Below, piece after piece: positions 1-8,597 of a stretch of DNA of 34,414 nucleotides. The stretch's first letter is position 1, and the number at the start of each line of letters is the position of its first letter. Source of the stretch: Chitinophagaceae bacterium (lineage in GTDB: Bacteria; Bacteroidota; Bacteroidia; Chitinophagales; Chitinophagaceae). The stretch is taken from assembly GCA_004322015.1 (NCBI GenBank), contig SCQT01000255.1, positions 1 to 34,414 on the forward strand, given 5' to 3'. A program made the position numbers and the translations under genes. Under the pieces are notes generated by a model. It saw only the letters and a program-made list of their open reading frames with translations, was not told where the DNA came from and searched no databases.

Positions 1-1329
1 AGTCGGGCTCATCACTACCTCATGCCCCATCTTAGCAGCCTGTATTCCGCCTTCCATTCCCCGCCAGCTCATCACAGCCGCATTAGGCGCTAATCCTCCT
101 TCCAGGATCTCATCCCAGCCAATCAGTTTCTTGCCTTTGGATTCTACGATTTTTTCTACCCGTTTAGTAAAATAACTTTGCACTTCGTTCATATTTTTCA
201 ATCCTTCTTTCTTCATCAGGGCTTTAATCTGAGGACTTTTTTCCCAATAATTGTGCGGCGCCTCATCACCACCCAGGTGAATGTATTCAAAGGGGAATAA
301 TTGCGCTACCTGTGTAATGACTTTATCTAAAAAGGTATAAACTTTTTCATTGGCGGGACAAAGGGTATTATCCACTAAAGCAATAGGCGGTGCGCCATGA
401 GACCAATCCATAAAAGGCTCTCCTGAATTCACCTGGTACTTATCAGCACCGGGGGTGCAGGAAAGTTCAGGGTAAGCGACAACAGCAGCCAGGCTGTGGC
501 CCGGCACATCAATTTCAGGGAGAATGTTCACGAAACGCGCCTTGGCATACTGTACCAACGCTCTAATATCATCCTGTGTATAGAATCCGCCGTAATTTCT
601 CGGTGCATCAGGGGCAGGCGGAGTGAATGTACCGAAATAGCCTTCTTTTTTGACATTCCACGCGCCCACTTCAGTCAATCTGGGCAGTCCTTTTATTTCA
701 ATACGCCAGCCCTGATCGTCTGTTAAATGAAGATGCAGTAAATTATATTTATAGCGAACCATATGATCAATGTATTGCTCTACTTCTTTTTTTGTAAAAA
801 AATGACGTGCCACATCCAGCATCAATCCCCGCCATCCAAACCTGGGATAGTCAGTGATCTCCACGCATGGCGATTCCCAATCCACATTTTTAACTAAATG
901 ATCCGTCTCAATTTCTTCAGGAAAAAGCTGTATCAACGATTGTACGCCATAAAACAATCCCGCTGGTTTATTGGCTCTGATAACAATCTGATGTGGTTTT
1001 ACAGACAAGTGATAACCTTCCTTTCCAATGGTAGTATCTGAAGTTTTATTTAATAATAACCTGATAGTGGCACCAGACGATTCCCTGTGGACAACTTTTA
1101 CTTCCCGGCCGGCAGGCACCGTTAATTTTTTTACAAGGAAAGCAACCGGCTCTTCCACTTCGGGCTTTGCAGGCGCCTCTATCGTTATATCTTTCGGTAA
1201 GATAAAGCTCCCTGTATTTTCAGTAACCATCACAGGTTCTGGAATAATAGCTATACGGGGACTGCGGTTTTGTCCAAATGCTATAATTGCAACAAAGCAG
1301 AGAGATAAAAAAACAAGACTTTTTTTCAT
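1..1329 (-). CDS. Beta-N-acetylhexosaminidase, GH20 family (partial, C-terminus beyond window)
   Basis: The reverse strand reads from an ATG at 1329 to the window edge, giving 443 codons with no stop. Residues 1-20 are a signal peptide (MKKSLVFLSLCFVAIIAFGQ), so the enzyme is exported, probably to the periplasm or outer membrane. Residues about 25-150 resemble the GH20b N-terminal domain. The TIM-barrel follows, with GWRGLMLDVARHF, the LHLTDDQGWRIEIK stretch and the diagnostic HLGGDE motif, whose catalytic Asp-Glu pair is residues 355-356. GH20 enzymes use substrate-assisted retaining catalysis to remove terminal GlcNAc or GalNAc from chitin fragments or glycans. The missing part would hold the last barrel strands and any C-terminal modules. 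Family assignment is firm; the substrate is not known. Confidence 0.93.
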   Translation of the reverse strand, partial: MKKSLVFLSLCFVAIIAFGQNRSPRIAIIPEPVMVTENTGSFILPKDITIEAPAKPEVEEPVAFLVKKLTVPAGREVKVVHRESSGATIRLLLNKTSDTTIGKEGYHLSVKPHQIVIRANKPAGLFYGVQSLIQLFPEEIETDHLVKNVDWESPCVEITDYPRFGWRGLMLDVARHFFTKKEVEQYIDHMVRYKYNLLHLHLTDDQGWRIEIKGLPRLTEVGAWNVKKEGYFGTFTPPAPDAPRNYGGFYTQDDIRALVQYAKARFVNILPEIDVPGHSLAAVVAYPELSCTPGADKYQVNSGEPFMDWSHGAPPIALVDNTLCPANEKVYTFLDKVITQVAQLFPFEYIHLGGDEAPHNYWEKSPQIKALMKKEGLKNMNEVQSYFTKRVEKIVESKGKKLIGWDEILEGGLAPNAAVMSWRGMEGGIQAAKMGHEVVMSPT

Positions 1330-1464
1330 AGTGTAATTTTTCAAAAGATTATACTTAATCAGTCAACGAACAGGAGTGCAATATAGAAAAGAAATCCCGA
1401 AAATAAAGATTCACTATGTTAATTTACCTTAAATGTTTGACAAGCAACATTCCTTAAGAAAGTT

Positions 1465-2739
1465 CTAATGCCTCTTTAATAAGATCCTCGTCCCTCTTTC
1501 ATACGTGAAATAACTATAAACCCAGTTGATGAATACAATGACTTTATTCCGGAATCCCATCAGGAACATCAGGTGCACCGTCATCCATATAACCCATGCA
1601 AAAAATCCCGTTACATGTAATTTGCCAATGTCAGCGACCGCCTTATTGCGACCGATAGTGGCCATAGTACCTTTATCTTTATACAGGAAAACAGAAAGCG
1701 GTTTATTCTTTCGCAGGTTTATAAGATTCCGGCCTAAATTCTTTCCCTGTTGAATAGCTACCTGGGCCAACATGGGATGGCCTTTAAGATATCGTGCATC
1801 CGTCGTCATTTGTGCTACATCTCCGATAGCAAACACATTCGTGAAACCCTGTACCTGGTTGTATTCATTGACCTTAATCCTTGAATTCCTTTCAATTACT
1901 TCAGGATTTAATCCGGGGGGCATATTGCCTTTAACACCTGCACTCCAGATAAAATATTTAGTAGTAATCGAAGTACCGTCTCCCAGGAAAACATGCCGCC
2001 CATCATAATCTTCTACCTTGGCATTTAATCTTATCTGCACACCCATCCTGGTCAGGTATTTAAATGTATGTGCCGAAGCCTCCGGACTCATATTCAGCAG
2101 CAATTTAGGAGAACCTTCAATCAGGTGAATAGTCATCATGTCCGGAGATAATTCAGGATAGTCTTTAGGAAAAATAGTTTTCCGGAATTCAGCTAAAGCG
2201 CCTGCCAGTTCCACACCGGTTGGACCTCCACCTACAATGACGATATTTAAAGCTTCTTTTTTCTCCTCCACATTGGTGAGTAATAACGCATTTTCCAAAC
2301 CGCGCAAACCAAAGTTTCTGAGACCCACTGCTTCATAAAGGGATTTCATACCATGGCCTAACTCTTCAAAGTGTGAATTGCCAAAATAATTACCTGTACT
2401 TCCGGTGGCAATCACTAAATAATCATAATGAATTTCTCCAATATTTGTCTCAACATAGTTGTTTTCGGTATTGATCTGCATCACTTCCGCCAACCTGAAA
2501 ATAAAATTCTCTTTATGACTGAAAATACCCCGGATAGGGAAAGCAATACTGCTCGGTTCTAATCCGGCAGTAGCTACCTGGTACAAAAGAGGCTGAAACA
2601 GGTGGTAATTGTTTTGATTAATTAAAACAACCTGGAACGGCTTTCTTCTTAAAGTCTTCACCAGGTTGATTCCTGCAAAGCCCGCCCCGATAATAACCAC
2701 CCTTGGAAAAGAAGAATCAGGAATATTCGGATTGATCAT
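1465..2739 (-). CDS. ndh: Type II NADH dehydrogenase (NDH-2), FAD-dependent
   Basis: This 424-residue protein has two Rossmann dinucleotide motifs: GAGFAG at residues 18-23 for FAD, and VGGGPTGVELAG near residues 168-179 for NADH. It also has the NDH-2 signature NNYHLFQPLLYQVATAGL. The C-terminus carries a hydrophobic stretch (FFAWVIWMTVHLMFLMGF) followed by basic residues, as in membrane-anchored NDH-2. The enzyme passes electrons from NADH to menaquinone without pumping protons. It lies 65 bp downstream of glpF on the same strand and may be read with glpK-glpF. A weak hairpin (1432-1451) follows the stop. Length and start are typical of the family. Confidence 0.93.
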   Translation of the reverse strand: MINPNIPDSSFPRVVIIGAGFAGINLVKTLRRKPFQVVLINQNNYHLFQPLLYQVATAGLEPSSIAFPIRGIFSHKENFIFRLAEVMQINTENNYVETNIGEIHYDYLVIATGSTGNYFGNSHFEELGHGMKSLYEAVGLRNFGLRGLENALLLTNVEEKKEALNIVIVGGGPTGVELAGALAEFRKTIFPKDYPELSPDMMTIHLIEGSPKLLLNMSPEASAHTFKYLTRMGVQIRLNAKVEDYDGRHVFLGDGTSITTKYFIWSAGVKGNMPPGLNPEVIERNSRIKVNEYNQVQGFTNVFAIGDVAQMTTDARYLKGHPMLAQVAIQQGKNLGRNLINLRKNKPLSVFLYKDKGTMATIGRNKAVADIGKLHVTGFFAWVIWMTVHLMFLMGFRNKVIVFINWVYSYFTYERGTRILLKRH

Positions 2740-2804
2740 ACTACTTTTTTGCAGTTAATAACAATACTTTACGTGAAAAGTTGCATATATACCTGCCCGT
2801 TGTA

Positions 2805-3527
2805 TTAATGTCCTAACAGCATATAAGCACCGGCCGCCAGCGCTGCTCCGATAAAGGGACCGAGGACAGGAACCCATGCGTACGCCCAGCCGCTGTCTCT
2901 TTTGCCCCGAATGGGAAGAATAGCGTGCATGATCCTTGGTCCTAAATCGCGTGCCGGATTAATGGCATAACCCGTAGGTCCGCCTAATGACAAGCCAATA
3001 GCCAAAATCAGCAAGGCTACAGGCAAAGCAGCTAAACCGCCCACTCCGGAAGGAGGCCAGGCTAAATATAATATTCCGAAATCCAGGACGAAAGTTCCGA
3101 TAATTTCTGTCAACAGATTATATCCGTAATTTTTGATTGCCGGCATCGTACAGAAAGTAAGCAATACCATTTCAGGATCATTATCTTCATCATAATGCTT
3201 CTTATAAGTAAGCCACACTAAACCTGCACCAATGATCGCACCAATCAATTGTGCGATAAAATAGGGAATGACCATCATCCAGCTAAATTTTCCGGTAAGG
3301 GCAAGACAAAGTGTTACAGCAGGGTTGATATGGGCGCCACTGAAAGTATGCACGCAGTAAACGGGCACATATACAGCCATCGCCCAACCGAGAGTGATCA
3401 CTATCCATCCGCTGTTCCCTTCCCCCTTGAAACCCTTGGAACCTTTCAGTAATACATTCGCTACTACGCCGTCTCCTAAAAGGATCAATAAGGCAGTTCC
3501 TACGATTTCAGCAATAAATGCAGTCAT
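2805..3527 (-). CDS. glpF: Glycerol uptake facilitator (MIP/aquaglyceroporin family)
   Basis: The 240-residue protein has the two NPA half-helix motifs of the aquaporin fold: NPA at residues 68-70 and NPARD at 190-194. The Asp after the second NPAR is characteristic of glycerol-conducting members rather than strict water channels. Six membrane segments can be traced, with the expected hydrophobic periodicity. The gene starts 47 bp after the end of glpK, in the same direction, which supports glycerol as substrate: the channel admits glycerol by diffusion and GlpK traps it as glycerol-3-phosphate. It is followed by NDH-2. Confidence 0.93.
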   Translation of the reverse strand: MTAFIAEIVGTALLILLGDGVVANVLLKGSKGFKGEGNSGWIVITLGWAMAVYVPVYCVHTFSGAHINPAVTLCLALTGKFSWMMVIPYFIAQLIGAIIGAGLVWLTYKKHYDEDNDPEMVLLTFCTMPAIKNYGYNLLTEIIGTFVLDFGILYLAWPPSGVGGLAALPVALLILAIGLSLGGPTGYAINPARDLGPRIMHAILPIRGKRDSGWAYAWVPVLGPFIGAALAAGAYMLLGH

Positions 3528-3574
3528 AAATTGTTTTTTTTGGTTAGAAGAAAGATGAGTTGAATTTATACCGG

Positions 3575-5071
3575 TTATTTTTGGTCAGCCCAGAATTTGG
3601 CTGCTGCCACTGCCCTATGCCAGCCTTTAAGTAAGCTGTCTATTTTATCTGAAGGCTGTTCAGGTTTGAATCTCCTGTCCACCTGCCACTGCCCGCTGAT
3701 TTCTGCAATACCGGACCAATACCCGGTTGCCAATCCTGCCAGGCAGGCAGCGCCTAACGCAGTCGTTTCCGTAATTCGCGGGCGAATCACCACCGTCTGC
3801 AGCAGATCGGCCTGAAATTGCATGAGCATGTCATCCACCGTGGCGCCACCATCCACCCGCAGTTCTTTTATTTGTATTCCTGCATCCGATTCCATTGCCT
3901 TTAATACTTCATAAGTCTGGTAAGCAATGCTTTCCAGGCAAGCCCTGGCAATATGTGCGTCTTTAGTTCCACGAGTAATGCCTGTAATCATGCCACGGGC
4001 GTCCTGTTTCCAGTGCGGGGCGCCCAACCCTGCAAAGGCAGGGACGACATATACTCCGTCATTATCTTTGACCCGCGCCGCCAGCCCTTCCACATCGCCG
4101 GACGACCTGATGATACCCAATCCATCACGAAGCCATTGCACTACTGCACCCCCAATGAAAATACTCCCTTCCAGGGCATAAGTGGTCTGATCTTTTATTT
4201 TCCAGCCTATGGTTGTGAGTAAATTATTTCGCGAAGGAATGGCTTTATCTCCTGTATTCATCATCATGAAGCAACCGGTACCATAGGTATTTTTAACCAT
4301 ACCCGGTTGAGTGCACATTTGTCCGAACAAAGCCGCCTGCTGATCTCCTGCAATGCCCGCCAGTGGGATCTGCCTGCTCAGGAATTGCCCTGCAGTATTG
4401 CCGTAAATCTCGCTGCATGTGCACACTTCGGGCAAGAGGGAGGCTGGTATATCCAATAACTTCAGCAGATCCTTATCCCAGGATAAAGAGTGAATGTTGA
4501 ATAACATGGTCCGGGATGCATTAGTTACATCAGTGATGTGCACCTTCCCCCTGGTAAAATTCCAAAGCAACCAGGTGTCTATAGTGCCAAACGCGAGTTT
4601 TCCTGCAGATGCCTTTTGCCTGGCGCCGCTCACATTATCCAATATCCATTTGATTTTCGTTCCTGAAAAATAAGCATCTACAATCAGTCCTGTTTTATCC
4701 CTGATCATTTTATCGCTTCCCTCTTTCTTCAGTTGATCGCAGAAAGAAGAAGTCCGCCTGTCCTGCCAGACGATGGCATGGCATAAAGGCTTACCGGTTT
4801 CCCTGTCCCAGACAACCGTTGTTTCGCGCTGATTCGTGATCCCGATAGCAGCAATCTGGCTTCCTTCCAATCCGGCACGGGTAATAGCTTCGGCTGCCAC
4901 GCCCGCCTGAGTTGACCAGATTTCTTCTGCATCATGCTCCACCCATCCCGGTTTTGGAAAATATTGTTGAAATTCTTTCTGGGCGGAAGATTTTATATTC
5001 CCCGAATGATCAAAAATGATAGCTCTTGAACTGGTAGTCCCCTGGTCTAACGACAAAATAAATTGTTCCAT
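3575..5071 (-). CDS. glpK: Glycerol kinase
   Basis: The protein is a FGGY-family kinase that makes sn-glycerol-3-phosphate from glycerol and ATP. The N-terminus [16 protein letters not shown] is the phosphate-1 motif. [42 protein letters not shown] and [15 protein letters not shown] are all typical of GlpK. The frame stays open to a TTG at 5089, but the ATG at 5071 begins at the usual GlpK start ([11 protein letters not shown]) and has AGGG six bases upstream. That gives 498 residues, the normal family length. It is the first gene of a probable glpK-glpF(-ndh) operon. No glpD lies in the window. Confidence 0.95.
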   Translation of the reverse strand: MEQFILSLDQGTTSSRAIIFDHSGNIKSSAQKEFQQYFPKPGWVEHDAEEIWSTQAGVAAEAITRAGLEGSQIAAIGITNQRETTVVWDRETGKPLCHAIVWQDRRTSSFCDQLKKEGSDKMIRDKTGLIVDAYFSGTKIKWILDNVSGARQKASAGKLAFGTIDTWLLWNFTRGKVHITDVTNASRTMLFNIHSLSWDKDLLKLLDIPASLLPEVCTCSEIYGNTAGQFLSRQIPLAGIAGDQQAALFGQMCTQPGMVKNTYGTGCFMMMNTGDKAIPSRNNLLTTIGWKIKDQTTYALEGSIFIGGAVVQWLRDGLGIIRSSGDVEGLAARVKDNDGVYVVPAFAGLGAPHWKQDARGMITGITRGTKDAHIARACLESIAYQTYEVLKAMESDAGIQIKELRVDGGATVDDMLMQFQADLLQTVVIRPRITETTALGAACLAGLATGYWSGIAEISGQWQVDRRFKPEQPSDKIDSLLKGWHRAVAAAKFWADQK

Positions 5072-5144
5072 GATCATCCCTGATTTCAATAAAGAAATAG
5101 TTTTGTTTGCTTTTGTTTTATTATCTTTTTAACAAAAGACAATG

Positions 5145-5176
5145 CCAAGGTATTTCATATCTTTTCATTTTCCAAA
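5145..5176 (-). promoter_or_regulatory. Candidate promoter for glpK
   Basis: On the minus strand TTTG (5176-5173) is followed by exactly 20 bases and then TACCTTGG (5152-5145). The Bacteroidetes consensus is TTTG, about 20 bases, then TAnnTTTG, so the -33 box is perfect and the -7 box has one mismatch. Transcription would start near 5138, about 65 bases before the glpK ATG. Confidence 0.45.
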
Positions 5177-5213
5177 TGCCGGAAACAATATAGTGATAAA
5201 AAAGAAGAATTTA

Positions 5214-5969
5214 TTATTGTAATTGCTGGATCATTTTCCGGCAATTTTCCTGAACAGAGCGGTCATCCTGCAGGACCGGACGAAGATGGATGGCCTGGTT
5301 CAGGGTGGTTATTGCCTCTACATCCTGACCTTTGGCATGATAAGCGACAGCGAGATCATACACATTTTGAATATAGCCGGGATCTAACTGTCTGCATTTT
5401 AGATAATCATTAATGGCATTATCGAGGCTGGCGATTGGTAATTTCCCAAAGAGAAATTTCAAGGCCGTACGTTCGGCGAAATTAAGTGTGCTGACTTCAT
5501 AATTCCATTTTCCCAAGATATTCCATGCCTGTGCATATTTAGGATCTATGAGCAAGGCTTTATCAGCATAAATTTTAATAGCTTTCAGATCAGCCGCTTT
5601 TTCTTTAGCACCATTTGCTGAAGACAGATGCATTAATGCTAAAGCCATCGCGTAATTCGCTTCTTTACTATCCGCACTCTTTCTCAAAGCGGTTGCCGCC
5701 AAAGTCTTTGCATTCGTGAAATAAGGTATTTTCTGTACGGCTGTCTTTTGGCGGTTGCCTTCACGGGAAGTCAGGACGCTGGCACGGCACAAGGCTTGCA
5801 CGTTTCCCGAATCCAAAGCAACGGCAGCCTGATATTGTTTTAATGCCTGCGCCTCTTCCATATCTTTTTCAAAACTCATTCCACGTGCTACAAGAGTATC
5901 CACTGTTTGTGCCTGCGTGGAAAAGGTGAACGCGAGTAAGGCGATAATTAGGCAGGATAATTTAAACAT
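5214..5969 (-). CDS. Exported tetratricopeptide-repeat protein
   Basis: This 251-residue protein has an N-terminal signal peptide (MFKLSCLIIALLAFTFSTQAQ), so it acts outside the cytoplasm. The mature part is helical and contains TPR-like units, for example AQAWNILGKWNYEVSTLNFA, the DPGYIQNVYDLAVAYHAKGQ stretch and the following EAITTLNQAIHLRP. TPR repeats are protein-binding scaffolds, so no catalytic role is expected. It starts 23 bp after folB ends and is probably cotranscribed with it. No partner can be deduced. Confidence 0.8.
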   Translation of the reverse strand: MFKLSCLIIALLAFTFSTQAQTVDTLVARGMSFEKDMEEAQALKQYQAAVALDSGNVQALCRASVLTSREGNRQKTAVQKIPYFTNAKTLAATALRKSADSKEANYAMALALMHLSSANGAKEKAADLKAIKIYADKALLIDPKYAQAWNILGKWNYEVSTLNFAERTALKFLFGKLPIASLDNAINDYLKCRQLDPGYIQNVYDLAVAYHAKGQDVEAITTLNQAIHLRPVLQDDRSVQENCRKMIQQLQ

Positions 5970-5992
5970 GATTGTCGGTTTCTCTACAGGAA

Positions 5993-6349
5993 TTAGTTAT
6001 CAAACGTTTTATCTAACGTGATGGATGATTTGCCAATCTCGCCACCCATCGGAGGATGCAATTTACTGATCTTTATTTTAATAGCTTTCGATTGCGGAAA
6101 TTCCCGTTTAATACAGGCTACACAGGAGTAGGCAAGTGATTCCAATACAGTTGTCGGTTTGCTCATTTCTTTACTGATAATCTCATAAACTTTTACGTAA
6201 TCTATGGTTTGAGAAAGATCTGCGACAGCTTCTTTACCCTCAATCCCGATACTCACATCCACGATGAAATCATTACCGATTATTTTTTCTTCAGGATAAA
6301 TGCCATGTCCTGCATGAAACTTCATCTCTTCCAAACTGATCGTAAGCAT
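5993..6349 (-). CDS. folB: Dihydroneopterin aldolase
   Basis: The 118-residue protein matches FolB in length and motifs. These include FHAGHGIYPEEKIIGNDF near the start (active-site Glu in the YPEE segment), DLSQTIDYVKVYEII in the middle, LESLAYSCV, and the ISKLHPPMGG segment with the catalytic Lys. FolB converts 7,8-dihydroneopterin to 6-hydroxymethyl-7,8-dihydropterin and glycolaldehyde in folate synthesis. It is followed closely by the TPR gene. No other folate gene is nearby. Confidence 0.93.
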   Translation of the reverse strand: MLTISLEEMKFHAGHGIYPEEKIIGNDFIVDVSIGIEGKEAVADLSQTIDYVKVYEIISKEMSKPTTVLESLAYSCVACIKREFPQSKAIKIKISKLHPPMGGEIGKSSITLDKTFDN

Positions 6350-6430
6350 TACAAATTATTTTGATACTAAAAAGGTGAAACCAGAATCCTATCAGTTTAA
6401 AGCCCCTACCCAACAAGGCAAGCACTAAAA

Positions 6431-6579
6431 GGCAAATAACAAAAACCAAATGACAATTAAATATCAATTTCCAAATCCTAAATTTCAAACGGTACCTGCT
6501 TCGATCGAGTTTAGGTTATTGAAATTTGGAACATGGGGATTATTTGTATATTGAGATTTGTTCTTTGGAATTTTTCCCA
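6431..6579. repeat. Imperfect long inverted repeat in the trxB-folB intergenic gap
   Basis: The 282 bp gap between trxB and folB holds no gene. Its left arm (about 6431-6490) is rich in CCAAAT, GACAA and AAATTTCAAA words. Its right arm (about 6512-6579) contains their reverse complements (GAAATTTGGAA, TTTGTTCTTTGG). The two are separated by about 20-25 bases. Such AT-rich CCAAATnnCAAA inverted elements recur in Bacteroidetes intergenic DNA. Pairing is imperfect with several gaps; function unknown. Confidence 0.45.
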
Positions 6580-6631
6580 AAGTTTATAAGACGTTAGTTC
6601 TATAATGCTAATACTTCTTAAAATAATCGCC

Positions 6632-7576
6632 TTATATTTCCTTTGAGCTTAAATATCTTTCCGCGTCCAGGGCTGCCATACAACCCGATCCGGCCGCAGT
6701 CACTGCCTGCCGGTAAGTTTTATCCTGCACATCGCCGGCGGCGAACACACCTTCAATATTGGTCTTGGTGCTGCCATTAATCGTTTGAATATAGCCCTGC
6801 TCATCCATATCTATCTGGCCTTTGAATATGCCTGAGTTGGGCGTATGCCCGATAGCCACGAAGAAAGCTTTTACAGAAATTACGGATTCCTTCCCCGATG
6901 TCTTATCTTTTATTCTCACGCCCTCCACTTTATCTTTCCCTAACACTTCAAGTGTATCCGTGTTCCAATAAACTATAATATTAGGTGTTTTATCTACCCG
7001 CTGCTGCATGATCTTAGAAGCACGCATTTCATTGCGCCTTACCAGCATGTGTACCGTCGAACATATTTTAGAAAGATAAAGCGCCTCTTCACATGCAGTA
7101 TCCCCCCCGCCCACAATAGCCACTTCCTGGCCCTTGAAGAAAAAACCGTCGCAGACCGCACATGCGGAAACACCATATCCATTCAGTCGCTGTTCACTTT
7201 CCAAATGTAACCACTTAGCAGATGCCCCTGTTGAAATGATCAAAGCCTCCGCCTCTATCACTTTTTCATCGTCTATTGTAATTTTGAAAGGAGAGCCGGA
7301 AAGATCGGCTGCCGTGGCCAGCCCAAACCTTATATCTGCACCCATCCGTTTGGCCTGCTTCTCAAAATCCACCATCATATCAGGACCCTGCACTCCATCT
7401 GCATAACCGGGATAATTTTCCACCTCCGTAGTGATAGTCAGTTGCCCGCCGGGCTGAATACCCTGGTATAAAACGGGCTTAAGATTCGCGCGTGCCGCAT
7501 AAATTGCCGCTGTATATCCGGCAGGACCTGATCCGATAATTAATAATTGCACCTTCTCCAAATGGTTATTTTCCAT
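6632..7576 (-). CDS. trxB: Thioredoxin reductase (NADPH)
   Basis: The protein has an FAD-binding GSGPAG at residues 15-20, a redox-active CAVC disulfide (Cys139 and Cys142), a NADPH-binding VGGGDTACEEA motif directly after it, and the C-terminal FAD-binding VFAAGDVQDKTYRQAVTAAG. It reduces thioredoxin with NADPH in the cytoplasm. Two adjacent ATGs are possible (7579 and 7576). An AAGGAG Shine-Dalgarno lies six bases before the second, so 7576 (314 residues) is preferred. The gene begins 15 bp after the DUF4249 gene ends, so the two are probably one transcript. Confidence 0.95.
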   Translation of the reverse strand: MENNHLEKVQLLIIGSGPAGYTAAIYAARANLKPVLYQGIQPGGQLTITTEVENYPGYADGVQGPDMMVDFEKQAKRMGADIRFGLATAADLSGSPFKITIDDEKVIEAEALIISTGASAKWLHLESEQRLNGYGVSACAVCDGFFFKGQEVAIVGGGDTACEEALYLSKICSTVHMLVRRNEMRASKIMQQRVDKTPNIIVYWNTDTLEVLGKDKVEGVRIKDKTSGKESVISVKAFFVAIGHTPNSGIFKGQIDMDEQGYIQTINGSTKTNIEGVFAAGDVQDKTYRQAVTAAGSGCMAALDAERYLSSKEI

Positions 7577-7591
7577 CATATTCTCCTTATT

Positions 7592-8482
7592 TTATTTGGG
7601 TATAATGACTGTTTTATATTGTGCGGCATATCCTCCCCAATATCCCAAAGCTCCCTTTACATTCCCTAAAACGGTGGTTGGCGTGGAAAAAGGATTGCTT
7701 TCATTGCTCCATGCATATTCCCATGTATGCCAGAAATCATAAGTAGCTTTATCAATGTTACAGAACTTTAGTGTCACGGTATCTCCCGGAAGAAAATATC
7801 CGTAATGATTGAAATCTATCTGATCGTTCTTACTCACACCCCGGTCTATCTGAAAATCAAATATAGTTCCGTTTGTGATTTCATCGTCTGCCACTGAATT
7901 TAATCCCGGATAGAAAGGCTCTCTGTTCCTTTTAGTAAAATAGCGTGCATAATTTCCAGGTACGGACGGATCGGTAATTCTTGCCATTAAATAAGCCTTG
8001 ACAGTATCGGGCTTATTGTCTTTCACACCCCATACCCACCATAGTGAATCAAGATGAAAACCGCCGGCAGGAATAGTCGTTTCTGCATTATAGCTTTTCC
8101 CATCCGTTTCTATATGCAGCGTGTAAGTCTGACCGATTTTACCCCTCATCAAACCCGCATCTGATGAATCTGTGGTATAGTAATAATATTTGTTGCCATT
8201 CAGGGTATCCATCTCATGCTCCGATAATGTGACGGTATATCCATTCCCCGTCACACTCACCATCGCTCCATGCACAAATAATGTTTTAAGGATATTCGTA
8301 TCAATAGATGAAAAAAAATTTATGCTGTTAGTCAGCACAATAGTCGGAGGTTTTCTATTCTCAATACTCCCATCTACCACTAATTCCTGACTGGCATCAT
8401 GCAAATTAATATGAATGTCTTTTTCACAGGAAGCGCTGCTCAAAGCAAAGATTATTCCTATGATCGCTGGCCATTTATACAT
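7592..8482 (-). CDS. DUF4249 family lipoprotein
   Basis: The sequence starts with a hydrophobic signal ending in SSASC, a lipobox-like site, followed by EKDIHINL. This is typical of DUF4249 proteins, which begin with Cys-Glu/Asp and continue with a QELVVDGSIENRKPPTIVLT-like beta-strand region. A TTG at 8494 extends the frame, but the ATG at 8482 has AAAGG just upstream and sits about 25 bases after a TATCTTTG promoter box, so 8482 is chosen (296 residues). DUF4249 genes are often found beside TonB-dependent receptors in Bacteroidetes. None is present here, so the gene is an orphan linked only to trxB. Biochemical function unknown. Confidence 0.8.
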   Translation of the reverse strand: MYKWPAIIGIIFALSSASCEKDIHINLHDASQELVVDGSIENRKPPTIVLTNSINFFSSIDTNILKTLFVHGAMVSVTGNGYTVTLSEHEMDTLNGNKYYYYTTDSSDAGLMRGKIGQTYTLHIETDGKSYNAETTIPAGGFHLDSLWWVWGVKDNKPDTVKAYLMARITDPSVPGNYARYFTKRNREPFYPGLNSVADDEITNGTIFDFQIDRGVSKNDQIDFNHYGYFLPGDTVTLKFCNIDKATYDFWHTWEYAWSNESNPFSTPTTVLGNVKGALGYWGGYAAQYKTVIIPK

Positions 8483-8513
8483 ACTGCCTTTCAATTCCTT
8501 GTAAAATAAAGGT

Positions 8514-8521
8514 CAAAGATA
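8514..8521 (-). promoter_or_regulatory. Promoter -7 box for DUF4249-trxB
   Basis: Reverse-strand TATCTTTG is a perfect match to TAnnTTTG. Twenty bases upstream lies a T run that can serve as the -33 element and is also the T tract of the rpoD terminator. The start of transcription would be near 8507, about 25 bases before the ATG at 8482. Confidence 0.6.
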
Positions 8522-8540
8522 ATCACCCACAGGCTAAATT

Positions 8541-8573
8541 AAAAAAAACCGTCTCTACGCATATAGAGACGGT
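8541..8573 (-). terminator. Intrinsic terminator of rpoD
   Basis: A perfect 10 bp stem (ACCGTCTCTA with TAGAGACGGT, 8548-8557 and 8564-8573) encloses a 6-base loop. Read on the minus strand it is followed directly by eight T residues. It lies 24 bp after the rpoD stop codon, so it ends the rpoD transcript. Confidence 0.93.
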
Positions 8574-8597
8574 CAGGTATTGTTTTGATGAAAAAAC

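Noticed and set aside
496-1336. Plus-strand open frames over the hexosaminidase gene
   Set aside because: They are antisense to a continuous GH20 frame with a signal peptide and the HLGGDE motif, and show no family resemblance.
1432-1451. AATGTT/AACATT hairpin after the NDH-2 stop as a terminator
   Set aside because: The stem is only 6 bp of AT-rich pairs and no T tract follows on the minus strand.
6291-6488. Minus-strand 65-codon frame upstream of folB
   Set aside because: It overlaps the folB start in another frame and consists mostly of the AT-rich repeat; no motif.
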